DNA from: Lunularia cruciata
Taxonomy: Eukaryota; Streptophyta; Marchantiopsida; Lunulariales; Lunulariaceae
NCBI GenBank assembly: GCA_948567375.1
Contig: OX419755.1
Coordinates: 24,619,001-24,683,000, forward strand
Direction of reading: 5' to 3'
DNA length: 64,000 bases
Positions 24,391 through 36,794 of this stretch are shown piece after piece; position 1 is the first letter of the stretch, and every line of letters starts with the position of its first letter. The notes under the pieces were generated by a model. That model saw only the letters and a program-made list of their open reading frames with translations. It was not told the origin of the DNA and did not search any database. Made by a program: the position numbers and the translations under genes.

Positions 24391-27160
24391 TACCGGGCAC
24401 ATCCTGTCTCACAATTTCTCGTGTCAAGCTCAGAATTTCGTATGTCTTGTCTGCATCATACGTGCGTTGTGGTATGAGACCATGCATCCATCTGCTCTGC
24501 TCGGAGTTCCCAATCAGGTGACGACGCTTCATAACAAGTATTCAGCTCTAGAGCGATCTGATCTGAGCGTAAGTACTGGTAGTGGACGGTCCTGCGAATG
24601 CTTGCCACTGCCTCAAATCCAAGACAAGATGGGTTGTAGGTCCCCAAGGAGAGAGCTTTCCCCACGAGAACATGTTCCATACAAAAGAAAAGATCAGACA
24701 GCTGCAAATATTTGTAGAAAGGACGGTGAAAAGCTACAAGTTGTTAAATGATTGAGTTTGTAGCAGCAGCAGCGGCAGCTAGGCCAGGCCTGTGGACCAT
24801 CGCCACTTACTACTCCAAACGAATAAAACTCTCTCGATTGTATAGCAGAGCACAACTTGCAGGACTAAGTGAAGCTCTATTCCCAACTAGTATGTGAGCA
24901 GTGCCTAGTCTAGATGTTTCCTGGGAATTCTCAAATTAAGTAAGTGAAAGTCTAGTTGAGTACCACCTAGTCTAAATGTTCATTTTGGATTTTGATTCAA
25001 GATGATTCCAGGAATGGATTAAAAATGATTAGAAGTCTTTGACCCATCGGCTGTAATTTTTCACACAGGGGTATAGGGACTGATCAAAGCTTTAAAATGA
25101 AATTAATTTGTTCTGAGCCTCTCAATTGCTTGTTGTAATTGATAAGAGTTTTCTATGGAGAACACTCCAATCTTTGGATTGTACACAATTAAAGATGTGT
25201 GTATAAGCATGCATTGTTGTATGAAGATAAAGCAATCTAAACAAATCAATAAAGCGCTCATTAAAGCATTTTTTCAATCCTTTATGAGATTATTAAAAAG
25301 GCTTTTTTTCATATATTCTAGTCTTAGGTATACACAAATTGAAAGATATACAAAATGTGCTGCTATATACGACTTAAGAGTATTATTAATCATCAACTAA
25401 TTCCACCCAAATAGATAAATGTAATGAATCAACACTGATTAAAGTCATCGATGACAAACAAAAGCAATAGCCATAAACGATAACGTACATTTTAGAAGCT
25501 CAATATTTTATTTTACATCTCTCCTAAGAAGACTTTTTGTATTCTGCCCTATTTAAGATATTTTACATTGTATACGGATTTGACAAGATAAAAATTATCT
25601 ATACATTATATTTATCGTATCTCTAGAAGGCCCGTACCTAGATTAGAGCCGCGAAGTTCTCGTCAGAGTATTCTTGGTACTTGACATAATCAGAGTGTAG
25701 AAGAGCTTGGATGTCAACATAATGGAAAACAAACAAAATAACATTGCATCCTTTTCATATAAAAATAGCGAGAAAATTAAGTAAGAAGAGGAGAAATAGA
25801 GAAACATTCGAACTAGTTTCTGATCCTATCTCTCTTTGTTCTATATTTTTATGGATTTGTGGAAGTTGGTTTCCAAATTGTATGTCAGGTGACACACCTT
25901 CCTAAACTTGCCATCTATGTTGATTCTACGAAGTGGGAACCACATCTCGTTCTATCCAGTGCATGTCAAGAAGCAGTAACTGGCCTGTCCTCATTTCAAG
26001 TAGGAATATAGGCAATAGATCAAGTCTGATTTGCAATGCCCATGCTTTCTTTTCGCGCTCAGACACCAAGGTGGAAGGTGGAAATAAAAGAGTTTCACCG
26101 GGCAAAGGTACAATCATATTGGATGTTGAAAACTTTTGTTTATAATAGGCTAGGTACTCCTTGTTTCAAGAGACCTGTCTCGGCTGCTCATCATAATGCG
26201 AGCTGCTGTGCAATTCTTGTCAGTAAAAAGATACTGATTGACACGAGCAAGTCTCGTCTCTTACTCCCTTCGTTGTTTGCTCCCTTGGACTTTGGTAGCC
26301 AATCTAGTTCCGAGTATACACCCTTCTATCCGAGTGGATGGGGCCGTGTCCTGGAGATCAATCCTCTCCACGTAAGGACAGGTGTAGGTAGAGTGCGTTT
26401 GAGAGGTACCCTGCAGTCCGTAGCATATCAGTGATCTCCACCGTTCTGCTAATACATACACTAACAATACCCAGAGGAACTCACAAGAGCTGTAGTAAAT
26501 ATACGGTAGTTGTGCTCCATCGTTAGTTCATATCACTCTAAACATTGATAACTGATTAGACTTCGCCTTTCTTCCATGTTGAGAAACTAGACTTCAGTTT
26601 AGTCAAGTCTGTGCAAGTAGGAGGAATGAGTTCTGTTCTAGAGACTGATTGACAAAAGTGACGTGAGCTTGTTGGACTCCAAATCCTCGGACGACTACAC
26701 ATGCATGCTAATTACGACCACGAAACAAGTTCGTACATACTGAAACTTTGTCGGCGGTACAAATTTAGTACTGACGTACATACATATACCAAGGGTCACG
26801 GACTGAATTAGCACTTGTGATGGCAGCTACAGCGTGCGATTTCCAACAGAGGTGAATATCTGTCAAATTTACTTGAGTAACTTTACCGGTTGTTGTGTAC
26901 ACCTCTCAACTCGTAATAGGAGGTGAAAATACGAAGTGTGATGAAGGTGAGGTAGTAATTTGATGAATACATGCTGAAGAATATATTGCGAGAAAAATCT
27001 GGCACGACGTTTCATCCAAAATTGATGAACAACAGTTATTTGCGTACGCATATGGGGTTTCTGACTGATATTTGCAGTCAAAGTTCTCTTCCATTAAGCA
27101 AATTGGTACGACTTATTTCATCTTTTCTTACAACAAACATTCTCAATACATCCTGCAGGT
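24391..27160. other. Intergenic, no recognisable gene
   Basis: Several open frames overlap on opposite strands (24456-24751, 25926-26467, 26869-27255). None shows a domain that I can name. 25150-25650 is AT-rich. Kinase remnants belonging to the upstream LRR relic were looked for and not found. Confidence 0.45.
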
Positions 27161-27163
27161 TGC

Positions 27164-27205
27164 TGGCTGGACCTAATGGTGGTACCCCACCATTAGGTCC
27201 AGCCA
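27164..27205. promoter_or_regulatory. Perfect 19-bp inverted repeat, 3' of NBS1
   Basis: The left arm TGGCTGGACCTAATGGTGG (27164-27182) and its exact reverse complement (27187-27205) are separated by TACC. It lies about 91-132 bases beyond the NBS1 stop codon, probably inside the 3' untranslated region. It could form a stable RNA hairpin involved in 3'-end formation, but that role is inference. Confidence 0.7.
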
Positions 27206-27295
27206 AAGAATTTCTCTCATTTCTCTTCTGCATGCCTGATGTGTTCTCCGTATAGACTCAGCTAAAGTGACGCATGATAAGAGCTCCTACTGAAA

Positions 27296-30200
27296 CTACA
27301 CAAACTTGCCGTACTTCCCTGAAACAACCCCTGCATCCCTGGCAGCTTCGGCAGCAGTAACCCTCTTCCGCTTGAGCTGTAAAAGTAACTAGACGTGTCA
27401 ACAATTGCATAAATGTACAGGACGGGATAACACGGGCTATGGATTCTCATTGCACATGATGAAAGTAGAAGTGCATTGAATTGGTTGTGCAGATTCTAAT
27501 AGAGTTCAGATCTACTCCAACCACGAGGTGCCATACTGACTTCAAGTTCCCTGAAGCGATACAGAAGAACCTGCAATTCCAGATTTTTGACACCGAGTAT
27601 CTGAGATGTGGTGTAAGGCTTGCCTGCTCAGCGTTGAATAGATCTTCGGATAGCCTTTCAGCCTCTTTACGCCTTCTCTCCTGTTTCACGTACTCATTCA
27701 TCTCGCGCCCATAGTCTGACTCTCTGCATTCCCAAGCGCTTGTTTACTTTCTTCACAAAACATGGCAATAAATAATCCTGAAAGCTGAACATTCCAAATA
27801 ATCAGCCATATATCTTGGGAACTGATCAAGCTCTTGACCCAGATGGTGAGTGGAAACTCGAAGTAGTTCGGTTGATTAGTGAGATATGGATAGGAATTGC
27901 AGAATTCACTCCATTAGCACACCTGTGCGCAGTCCATGTTCTGACAAGAGATCTGCAGAATAACAAGAGTCTGATACCTGTAAGGCTCTTTTGCAAATGG
28001 AACCAAAGAGCTGAAGCTATTTCCATCGACTGCTTGTCCCTGGAAAACAAATTGTTCAGAAAATCTCATCAACTTCTCCACAAGATTAAGGATTTCTAAT
28101 AGGATGACAGTGCTAGTTCCGACAAAACTAGAAGTTCAAGTAGCTATCATTTCCACAAGGAAAAAGACACGGGAAAGCAAGTCATGCCCAGCTTATGCCT
28201 CCATCGACTTGACATGGTCGCAAGAATTTTGATGAAGGACGAGCTATCTATCATAGGGCCAATGGCTCCTCGAACTTCTTAGTAGCTCTAGTACTTTGGG
28301 TCTTTCACGTCAAGAACGACCTGAGCAAAGATAGACACCGGTATGAGCAAGTGGACCCATCATGAGCTCCATACCTTCTTGAAACGCTTAAAATTTAGCG
28401 ATATTCTGTCTGATGCTGCTCCTCCTGCAGTGTAGTTCTTCGCCACAACCAACTTGTTGCTAAATATCACATCTGCATCCGATTGTCCATTTAACATTGG
28501 ATGCATCTCACTTCTCGCTTCTGTTTGCCCTGGGACATCTGTTGAAGAAGCTAGGTGTTTGTTGACCGCCTCAAATACGACTTTGTTGTGTGTTTCTTGT
28601 CCACCTCCTGCGTGTGTACTTAAGGAGCCTACAGACTTCCCGGCATTGTGCTTGACTGGACCTGCGCGTTGTGACTGCGTAGCCACACGGATCAAGCTTC
28701 CCGGAATTGAAGATCCTGGACTTCTCTCGTCCTTACACGTGGTGGACTCTAAAACCTGTGATTGCAGCTTCTTGGATGATGAAGGTTTTGAAGAGGAACT
28801 TCCTGGAAGCTTGCTCTCATGATGCTCAGTCGATTCCATTGATACTGGTTGCCAAGTGGAGGGTTCTACAGAACTTATCTCCCGCTGAACAACTTCTCCT
28901 GATGGCGGTGATTGCACTGCTAAAACCTGGACCTGAGAAGAGAATACAATACTTCACCGCCATGGATTGCGTGCTCACCTTTTCAGGGGAGACGAATGAA
29001 GGGAAAGATCTAGCATAAGATACTCACATATAGGCCATGCACCTGGTTGATAAGAAACATACTAGGAGTGATCTGCTGGCTGGCTAGTAACCAAGAGCTA
29101 ATTCATGACTGATTCTTACACTCAGAACCCGTCACGACCTTTTACTTGCTTCCTATGGTTGCATTCACCCCAAACCTAGAAATTTTCATCAGTAGAAAGT
29201 GTCGCCAATCATCGGCAAAGTCACCTTCACTGACCTGAACATCAGAGGGAACCACCGAATTGGCAGAATCCCTTTCGTCTTGCAGATCATCTTCTTCTAC
29301 AGTTTCGTCTGTGTCCACACTTGCGGTAGGACCTGCACATGTTTTGAGTTGCTGACAAAGAATTTCGAGTGCAAAGATTTCTTTAACAGGTTATGGGCAT
29401 CATAAAGCAAAAGCCTTCTATATACATGCGTTTTAGCAAGAGTCGATAGAGGTACCCACTACGTGCGGCATAATATTAATCACAAATAAAGAGAATAAAA
29501 ACATTTTCACTTCAGAGCAGCGATTATGTACGATCTGGTAACCAGTGCAAACAGAACCAAAACCGAAACTTTGCATTAAGACAAGCGAATAACTTAATCG
29601 ACCAGGTAACTACAACTGAACATGACAAAACTAGACATTTGCATTTAGACCATACTTATAGCGTAGTCAACGAAGTCCTACAAGGCATCGTCAGGTTCTC
29701 GATTTAATACTTGGGGGTATGTTCAATGAGGCTGGATTGAACGTTGCTGTTAGTATGCTCCTTACTAGATCATCCTCGCAAACTGCTTGCAATTGCTGAA
29801 TGGAGGAGAGATTCTTGCTCCCAAGCCAAACTTTCCTTGAAATTACATCTCTGGGAAGAAGTAACAGACTGTTTTGAGGCACTGCAATATCCTGGAAAAC
29901 CAGAGTTACTTTTATCATGCATACTTAGGGGGGAATCAAAGGATACTTGCAACACATTTCGTTCCACCTCCAAGATAAAAAGTTGGCTGAGACTGGAATA
30001 TGTAGGAGCCTTGCCTTTATGTCATCACGCTTTACAATCTTCACAGCGGCTCCTCCAGTTTCTATCAAGCGTTGTAGATCCCGGTAATGATACTGCAAAG
30101 CAGAGGTCGCTTTCCATGAGAAGATAACCCAGAGTATTCAGTAAGTTCTCCTGCAGCGAACGGAATGACAGACTCTACTTTCAAAGGACTTACGAGCGAT

Positions 30201-33128
30201 TCGTTTTCCATCACAACGGTAAGTCCGGCCAAGATATTCTTTCTTGCTACCGGTTCAGCAATTGAAACGGCCATAACAGCGCCTTTTGATTCAAGTCTCA
30301 ACTGCGCTGGATATCTGCATACGAACTTCCAATGAGCAGCGAGGAAAGAGCGTGCCTTAACAATCATCCGTGCATACTTTGAGTGGTTCTGCGTTCAAAG
30401 ACTCGGGTTACACTTTACTGCCACTTTGTAAACTGGATCATGTAAGAGATGACCTGAGATGCACTGAATCATCGGGGGCAACACTAGTACATATCGGCCA
30501 TTGTCTGAATTTGAAAATACGTTCGGCTAGACCTTTTGAGCTTTTGAATAACGTGAATTAACAGAGGTCAAAATCTCCCTCGCTGATAAGCTTAAAGTGG
30601 AGTTTTTCAGATACATAGGATAAACTCCAGATACATAGGACAGGGTCTATTGTTAGAGGGCCATAGAAGGAATAACAATCAGAATCAGCTCACTGTCTTA
30701 AGAGATGAGAACCAGCTCGGCAGGATTGAGTTCTCTTTCTCTTTGCCATACAGCAAAGTGCTTGCATCAAACAGCAGCGCAATTGAACATTTATACATGT
30801 CCTATTTAGAGAGTGGGTACAAAATGCTTAGAACGATGAGATGCTAATTCCACTTTAGGTCCTTGGTGAGACACTATGAAGCACGTCATCTAGATACTTG
30901 AAGACAGTTCACTTACCAAATGATTAAATCACTCATTTAGTGGAGGCACGAAAGATAAGTGTTATCATTTCTAGGCGGTTCAAACGAGATATCACCTTGC
31001 AAAGCTGGGAAGTTCGTTACTTGGAGAATCCAATCCAGCCAGAGCCTGTTCCAAGGACAAGAAGCTCACATAAATCATCTCTTCATTTAACAGGGCGAAT
31101 AGAGATATTCATCGCGAGCTTAAAAGAGAGGACATGCCCCGCAAGAGAAATCTTGCAGTTAAAGAGAGTGCAATTTCAGGTTTAGTCAATATCTTCGGAG
31201 CAAACTGGCGAGGCCACTATGATTGAAGACAAACAGGTACAAATTCTTACTTTCTCGTCATTTATCGCTTCAAGTCCCCCATCGACGTGCGCATAAGCTC
31301 AACCAATCGACTAGACTAGAGCAGTGCGAGAAGCTGACCTGAAGCCATTCGGAAGACACAACTGGCTTCTTGCTCACAACAGCGGATATAACTAGATCTG
31401 TTACTGGTGAAGATTCCTCCACCACCAGATGCGTGCATTGTTGATCCCATTGCTGATGGATGTACGTTCCTGCTATCGTCATTATTTGTGTGTAAGACTG
31501 GCACACTACTCTAGTCTCACATACAGTAGTCCAAACCTTGACGTCAGAACTAAATACAGCACAGAAAACTATTTCCTGGCTCGGGGTACCAACAAAGACA
31601 AAGATAGTGAAATTGTGGTAATGAGGTTTGAGTAGAACGTTTGACAGACGAAGAACATCCCTCGCTGTAGCTAAAACGAAACCACAAACCAATTATAACG
31701 AATTTCATGGAAAGGAGATGTAATACAGAGAAAATTAAGTATGAGTACGGTGTCTCACCAATAGCAGTTCCAAGTTTCTCTAAGGCCACTCTGTTGCCTT
31801 CAAAAGCTGAAGAAGCTACACAGAGAACTATGGGAATATGTTGCAGCCTGCACCAACACAGATTTGCATCATAATCATCGCTTGGGAGCTGTTGAGCAAA
31901 AACCCCAATACGAGGATTCTCTTCAGAAATTTCCTTCCTACGACTGAAGCTTGTCCTCCTAGCCAATCCATTTTCGGCTTCGTAGGCTTCCCTGGACCTT
32001 ACGTGCATTCCTATATAGTAGTCACCTTCTCTGAACCACATGGGCTTTATCCACACTCCACCACCCTAGGACATTCTAGACGTAACAATGGTGGCATTTC
32101 GTACACAATTATCGTGGAGAGCTTAATCTGTAAAACATAGAATTCCCTTCGTTGCTGCGGTACAAAAATAAATTTCAACGGGTGTCCTTGACATATTGGT
32201 TGAACAACCAATATGTCAAGTACGAAACAAGTGCAAGAAACAAGTGTTCATGGCTCACGGCTCCACGGACCTGAAAGCCGTTTTGTTAGTTCCGAATTGT
32301 ATAACATCCTCATCCTGTAGACGAACTATGCTGCCCGGTAAATAGCTTACTGCATGTGAGCCAGCCTCCTTGTTGACAAATGTACCGAATTTGGATAAGT
32401 CCTTGAGAGTTATTTGACTGCGAGGTCCGGAGCCGGTATTTCCGTTTGCTGGCGCAACCCCTGGTTCCACAACAATCTCCGCATGAACTCTGGAGATTGT
32501 TTTGTCTGTTTGGATCGTTACTGCGCAGCCTGTAATTGAGAAAGAAGGAGATGGCCAACGATTACAAATCGACAACGAGCGCTTCAGCAATTTGTAGATT
32601 ATCGACGGTAAGAGTTTTGAAGCTCGGTGACAATACATAAATTTGCGCACTGAGATGCGACGAAAGTGCAACTGTGAAAGTGTCTTCTCACGACACGAGG
32701 AGCAACTGCCTGTGATATCTTTCAATATAACCGTCCTTTACGAGATGTACAACAACTTGGCCAGAATGCTGCACTCCAATCCTTATTTGCGCAATAGACC
32801 TTTACATCGGGATAATCTCCAAGACTTGAACAGTTGCTCAAGTCGACCGAGGACATGCAATCAGCTGGCAAAAGAAACAAAGTCGAGTTCCATCCGTGGC
32901 AAGGAAGGAAGAACTCCATCACCTTTTCGCCCCACAGTGTACGTCCCCGGCGCTGTAAAATAATATTGTCCATTGCCTGCAAGATGCTATCAGTCAGAAC
33001 GCGCGTCTAAACCCTTCAATGCGCTATCAAGACTGAGTCGGGAAATTCAACTCAACTAAAGCCGTCAATCATGAGGAGTTTCTCGTACCAGGATCGTAGA
33101 CTTCAAATGGAGACAGACGCCACACCAT
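27296..33128 (-). CDS. NBS1: NBS1 / nibrin, MRN-complex subunit, 14 exons
   Basis: NBS1 binds MRE11-RAD50, recognises DNA double-strand breaks and helps activate ATM. Exons in reading order: 33128-33089, 32976-32923, 32529-32271, 31847-31759, 31469-31339, 31045-30996, 30314-30194, 30092-29994, 29891-29711, 29332-29235, 28932-28375, 28039-27978, 27723-27624, 27376-27296. They join in one frame of 640 residues. The start MVWRLSP resembles MVWGLFP of plant NBS1. An FHA domain follows (VGRKG, SRVHAEI, KFGTFVN), then a BRCT domain (CTHLVVEE, SSEWLQ). A variable linker with TDETVEEDD comes next. The C-terminus has the MRE11-binding part (NFKRFKK, NSFSSLVPFAKEPY) and an ATM-contact-like SEDLF. Introns are GT-AG except the last, which uses a GC donor at 27623. 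The exon 8 donor (CCA/GTCTCA) is the weakest choice. No disabling change is seen. Confidence 0.92.
32187..32220. repeat. Perfect 16-bp palindrome in NBS1 intron 3
   Basis: CTTGACATATTGGTTG, a two-base spacer AA, and the exact reverse complement. It lies about 50 bases inside the intron after the FHA exon. In RNA it would be a strong hairpin near the 5' splice site. Function unknown. Confidence 0.85.
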
Positions 33129-33800
33129 GTTGACCGCCCAGCAGCTCTGTGTCTTCTCCGGCAATTTCCTCAAGGATCTGACCTCCGCCGCAATCCTCCG
33201 TACTTGCAATCGTGCCTGTGCGACCCCACTACCTCGCTTTTACAGTCCGATACCGCTCCATGGGCGTAAGAATCTTCGAAAGCATTGTCATATGAACTGT
33301 GTTTCCAAACGAGGAATTTGAGCCCGTTGGCGTGAACAATGCATGCAACAGACAGAGGAGAAGGATTCATCGGGAAGCGAACTTTGCGTCAGTGAGGAGT
33401 GGTAATCATCGCCTGGGCATCGTAACAGAGATTTCCCCGGAGATAGACTTAAACTTAACGACCCCAATATTTGGCATTTCGACTTGGCCGAGCCCAAGGT
33501 TGGCAAGAAGATTTAACCGACCACCTTGAAGCTGACGGGGCGCATCAATCCTCTTTGGCAACGAATTTCACCAACACGTCAGATTGTGGGTAAAGTGGTC
33601 ACTACAGCATTGGTTGGGAGCAGAAGCTCAGTCCATGCCAGTTATCATTCCACAGATGCAACGCTGGATCTCGGAGCACTTTGGGGTCGGTTAATTCTAT
33701 ACTGGAGACTTTCTTGATTACTTATTTATCTTATTTAGTTGAGTCCAACGATTCGAGTCGCTGCCGGATTTTTATTTCGAAATAAAGAAAAAAGTGGAAT
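33129..33800. other. Upstream region of NBS1
   Basis: This is the presumed promoter and 5' untranslated region of the minus-strand NBS1 gene. It is moderately GC-rich compared with what follows. Open frames on the plus strand (33127-33717) are unrecognised. Confidence 0.5.
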
Positions 33801-36390
33801 TTAAAATCTAAGGGAGGTCCTCCATTCATCTACATGGAAGTAATGCATTCCAACTATTTGAAGTCACCGAAGAACTCTAGACTCTAGAGAGCTTATACTA
33901 ACAGGGAAATGTATTTTAAAGCATACGCTTGGAATGAGAAAAGTGGGCATCTAGGATCTCTAAATTTTAGTGTTTAGAAGTTGCAACTATAATATAAATT
34001 TATTTCCTGTGGAAGGTAGAACCATAATGATCAAACCTGTACCTACACGGAAAGAACAATTCGTATCAGGCAGGAAACATGATATATAATAATTAAAAGA
34101 ATTCAGAATTTTATGAAGATAATGATATCTTACTTTATCTCTGATAACTAATATTTTTATTTTATTTTAACTATTTCTTTCTTTCTTGTAGCTACTACAT
34201 ATTGTTACTTTCTAGAATGTAGTTATTGATTTCATCTAAGGTTGTTATTATAGAGCATATAATGATCAAATAATCTTTATATTATACAATATATGATAAT
34301 CAAATATCTCTGTTTTTCGAACACAATGTAATATATCAAAATATATTTTCCAGACAATATCTAATTGCTAACCAAAATAATATCTTCAAGATAAAGGAAT
34401 GTATCTTTATTCGGGAAATCAAAACAAAAGACTGAAGCTATGAGTAGATTCAGTAAATAAAATTTTCATGATAAATAAACCAAAAAGTTAAAAAAATCCA
34501 TTGAAAAAAAGAAATAGCTTACAAAATGATCCTAAGTTAGTTTATTAAACTGACTTGTTGGTTTAGACATATAATCCTCATCATATAGTTTTAGATAGAA
34601 TATAAATTTATTAATTAATCTCATATATAATATGTAATTTTATTTTTATATAAATTAATTCCATTATTTTAACATTATTAGTAAAATATATTTAATTTTA
34701 AATTTACATAATACATAATATAATATTTTTATACATAAATTCACCAAATATATTGAAGAAAATAATCAATTACTTCTTTAGTTTAAACTCAAAAAAATAT
34801 ATTTTTGAATTTTTTGAAATAAGCAACTTATTTCCATTTTAATCATAATTAATCTTAGTAATATTCACGTATACACTTCTAATTCTTTAATTATACAGCT
34901 TTAAGGCTACAAAGATCTTTATAAAGTACTCCTTGCAGATTCTTATTACCTACAAATTTCTTATTAATATTTACCTTGAATTATTTATTCAAGGTTTTGC
35001 ATTGATTATTCTTATGTTTGTAAGTTTCTAAAGTTGTTTTCATTCTTAAATCTTTTTAGCTGATTTTTTAGTATAATATAATTTAAAAATAATAAGCTTG
35101 ACTTATATTTCCATCAAGGTTGTAATGAATCAGATGGACGTATAGAATTTAACCAATGGATGTATATATTCAACTTTTGTCTTAAAACACACACTTTTCC
35201 ATATAAATATGATTTTTGAAAATATATAAGGTAATATTAAATTTTTTATAGTATTTAAATAATAAACTATATTCTATATTTGGATATAACTTAATCCCTT
35301 ATTAGGTTTAATTAAAGCATTTTAGCTTCATCTAGCTTCATTGGAAGTATTTAAGCTTCATTCAAACTTTTAGACTATTCCAAGAATTGAACGAAGAACA
35401 ACAAAATTGTTTGCTTACCTGATGAAGGAGAGCTAGGTTGGTCTCTCTTTTCACCCAACGGCTTTCCCTTTGGTACTCCTACATGAAATATTTTTCTACC
35501 CAAATCTTAAGCGACTACTTTAATTATTAAGCTAGTAGACTCAATTAGCTAAATTTAGTAAGTTCTTTTATTTATGGATAGTAAATAAAAGTTAGAAGTC
35601 TACATATTTCTAGTACTTCTCTTTGTTATTTGACTTCTTCTAAAAGTAAGTAAGTAAAATTGCACTTGCAAAGTTAAATATATTTATGTATTCTCTCACT
35701 TGTCAATTTGTAGTAGTATGTAATTAACTTATTGATGGTTATATATCTTTTAAGTCTTAAATAAAACTTTATTTAGAATATCAGTCAATATTTCATTATT
35801 TAGAAATAGGATGTTTTAATAGTATGTTTTGCTCTCATATGAAGAGCATTGTCCATATAAGTATACTTTTTGGAGCAGATATAAACTTTATAATCAATTT
35901 TAGATGACTATAAATACTTTCTCAAGTTTGATTACCATACTTCAAAGTAAAATGCATAAAAATTTTATCAATAGGATTATATTTGTGTATTTGCAGTTAG
36001 AAGTCTCCTCTAATCATAGATGTTAAAAAGTATGGTAGTGAATGAAAATTGGTGAGTGAAGTCCAAAGTAACTTTTGATTGAAATAAGGATAGACTTTTA
36101 AGTAAATACTATGATAAATTGTGCAATAAGCATGGACTTTTAGGTAGAGTCTTTAATAGCTTGTAAGCAAAGTTAGCATAGACTCTTATGCAAAGTCAAT
36201 AGTACCTTGTAAGTAAAACTAAGCATAGTTGGTCAAGATTTGTGTGTGACATTTTTAATTGAATTGGTGGATCATTAGTTAGCTCAATTCAAATATCAAG
36301 TTGTCTATGAGCATCCAAATCATTCATACTAAAGGCAAAATAACTCATATAACTCCTCAAGAATCTCCAAACTCTTTGTCTCTCCCTTCT
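33801..36390. other. AT-rich intergenic block
   Basis: Strongly AT-rich sequence with many short A and T runs and no open frame of note. No repeats, RNA genes or retroelement domains were recognised. Confidence 0.6.
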
Positions 36391-36794
36391 TGTTAAGCTT
36401 GGATCTAATGTTTGGCTCCTAAGTATCCTTTGGAATTGATATAGGAGGAGAAATGCACTAATTGGCTACTACATTGTGCACATAGGAGCATTAATATCAT
36501 ATCCCCAATTGATAGAGTCCACAACCTTAGAGCAATATTATTTTTTTGGCTCTAGCTACAAGCTCTACACGTCCTCTAGCTACATCCCAAGGAGACCAAG
36601 AGTGTAATCCAAATAGAACATGCTCACTTGGATCAACCCTAAGTAGACCACTCTCACTAGTAGCCATTGGTTGTGTCCTAAGAATACCATGCCCACTTAG
36701 CCCATTGCTTCAAGCATGTGCTTGAATCATCTTAATATGTATAAAGCTCATAAATGTTTGAGTGGCAATGCCTATCAAGCACATCTTACATTGC

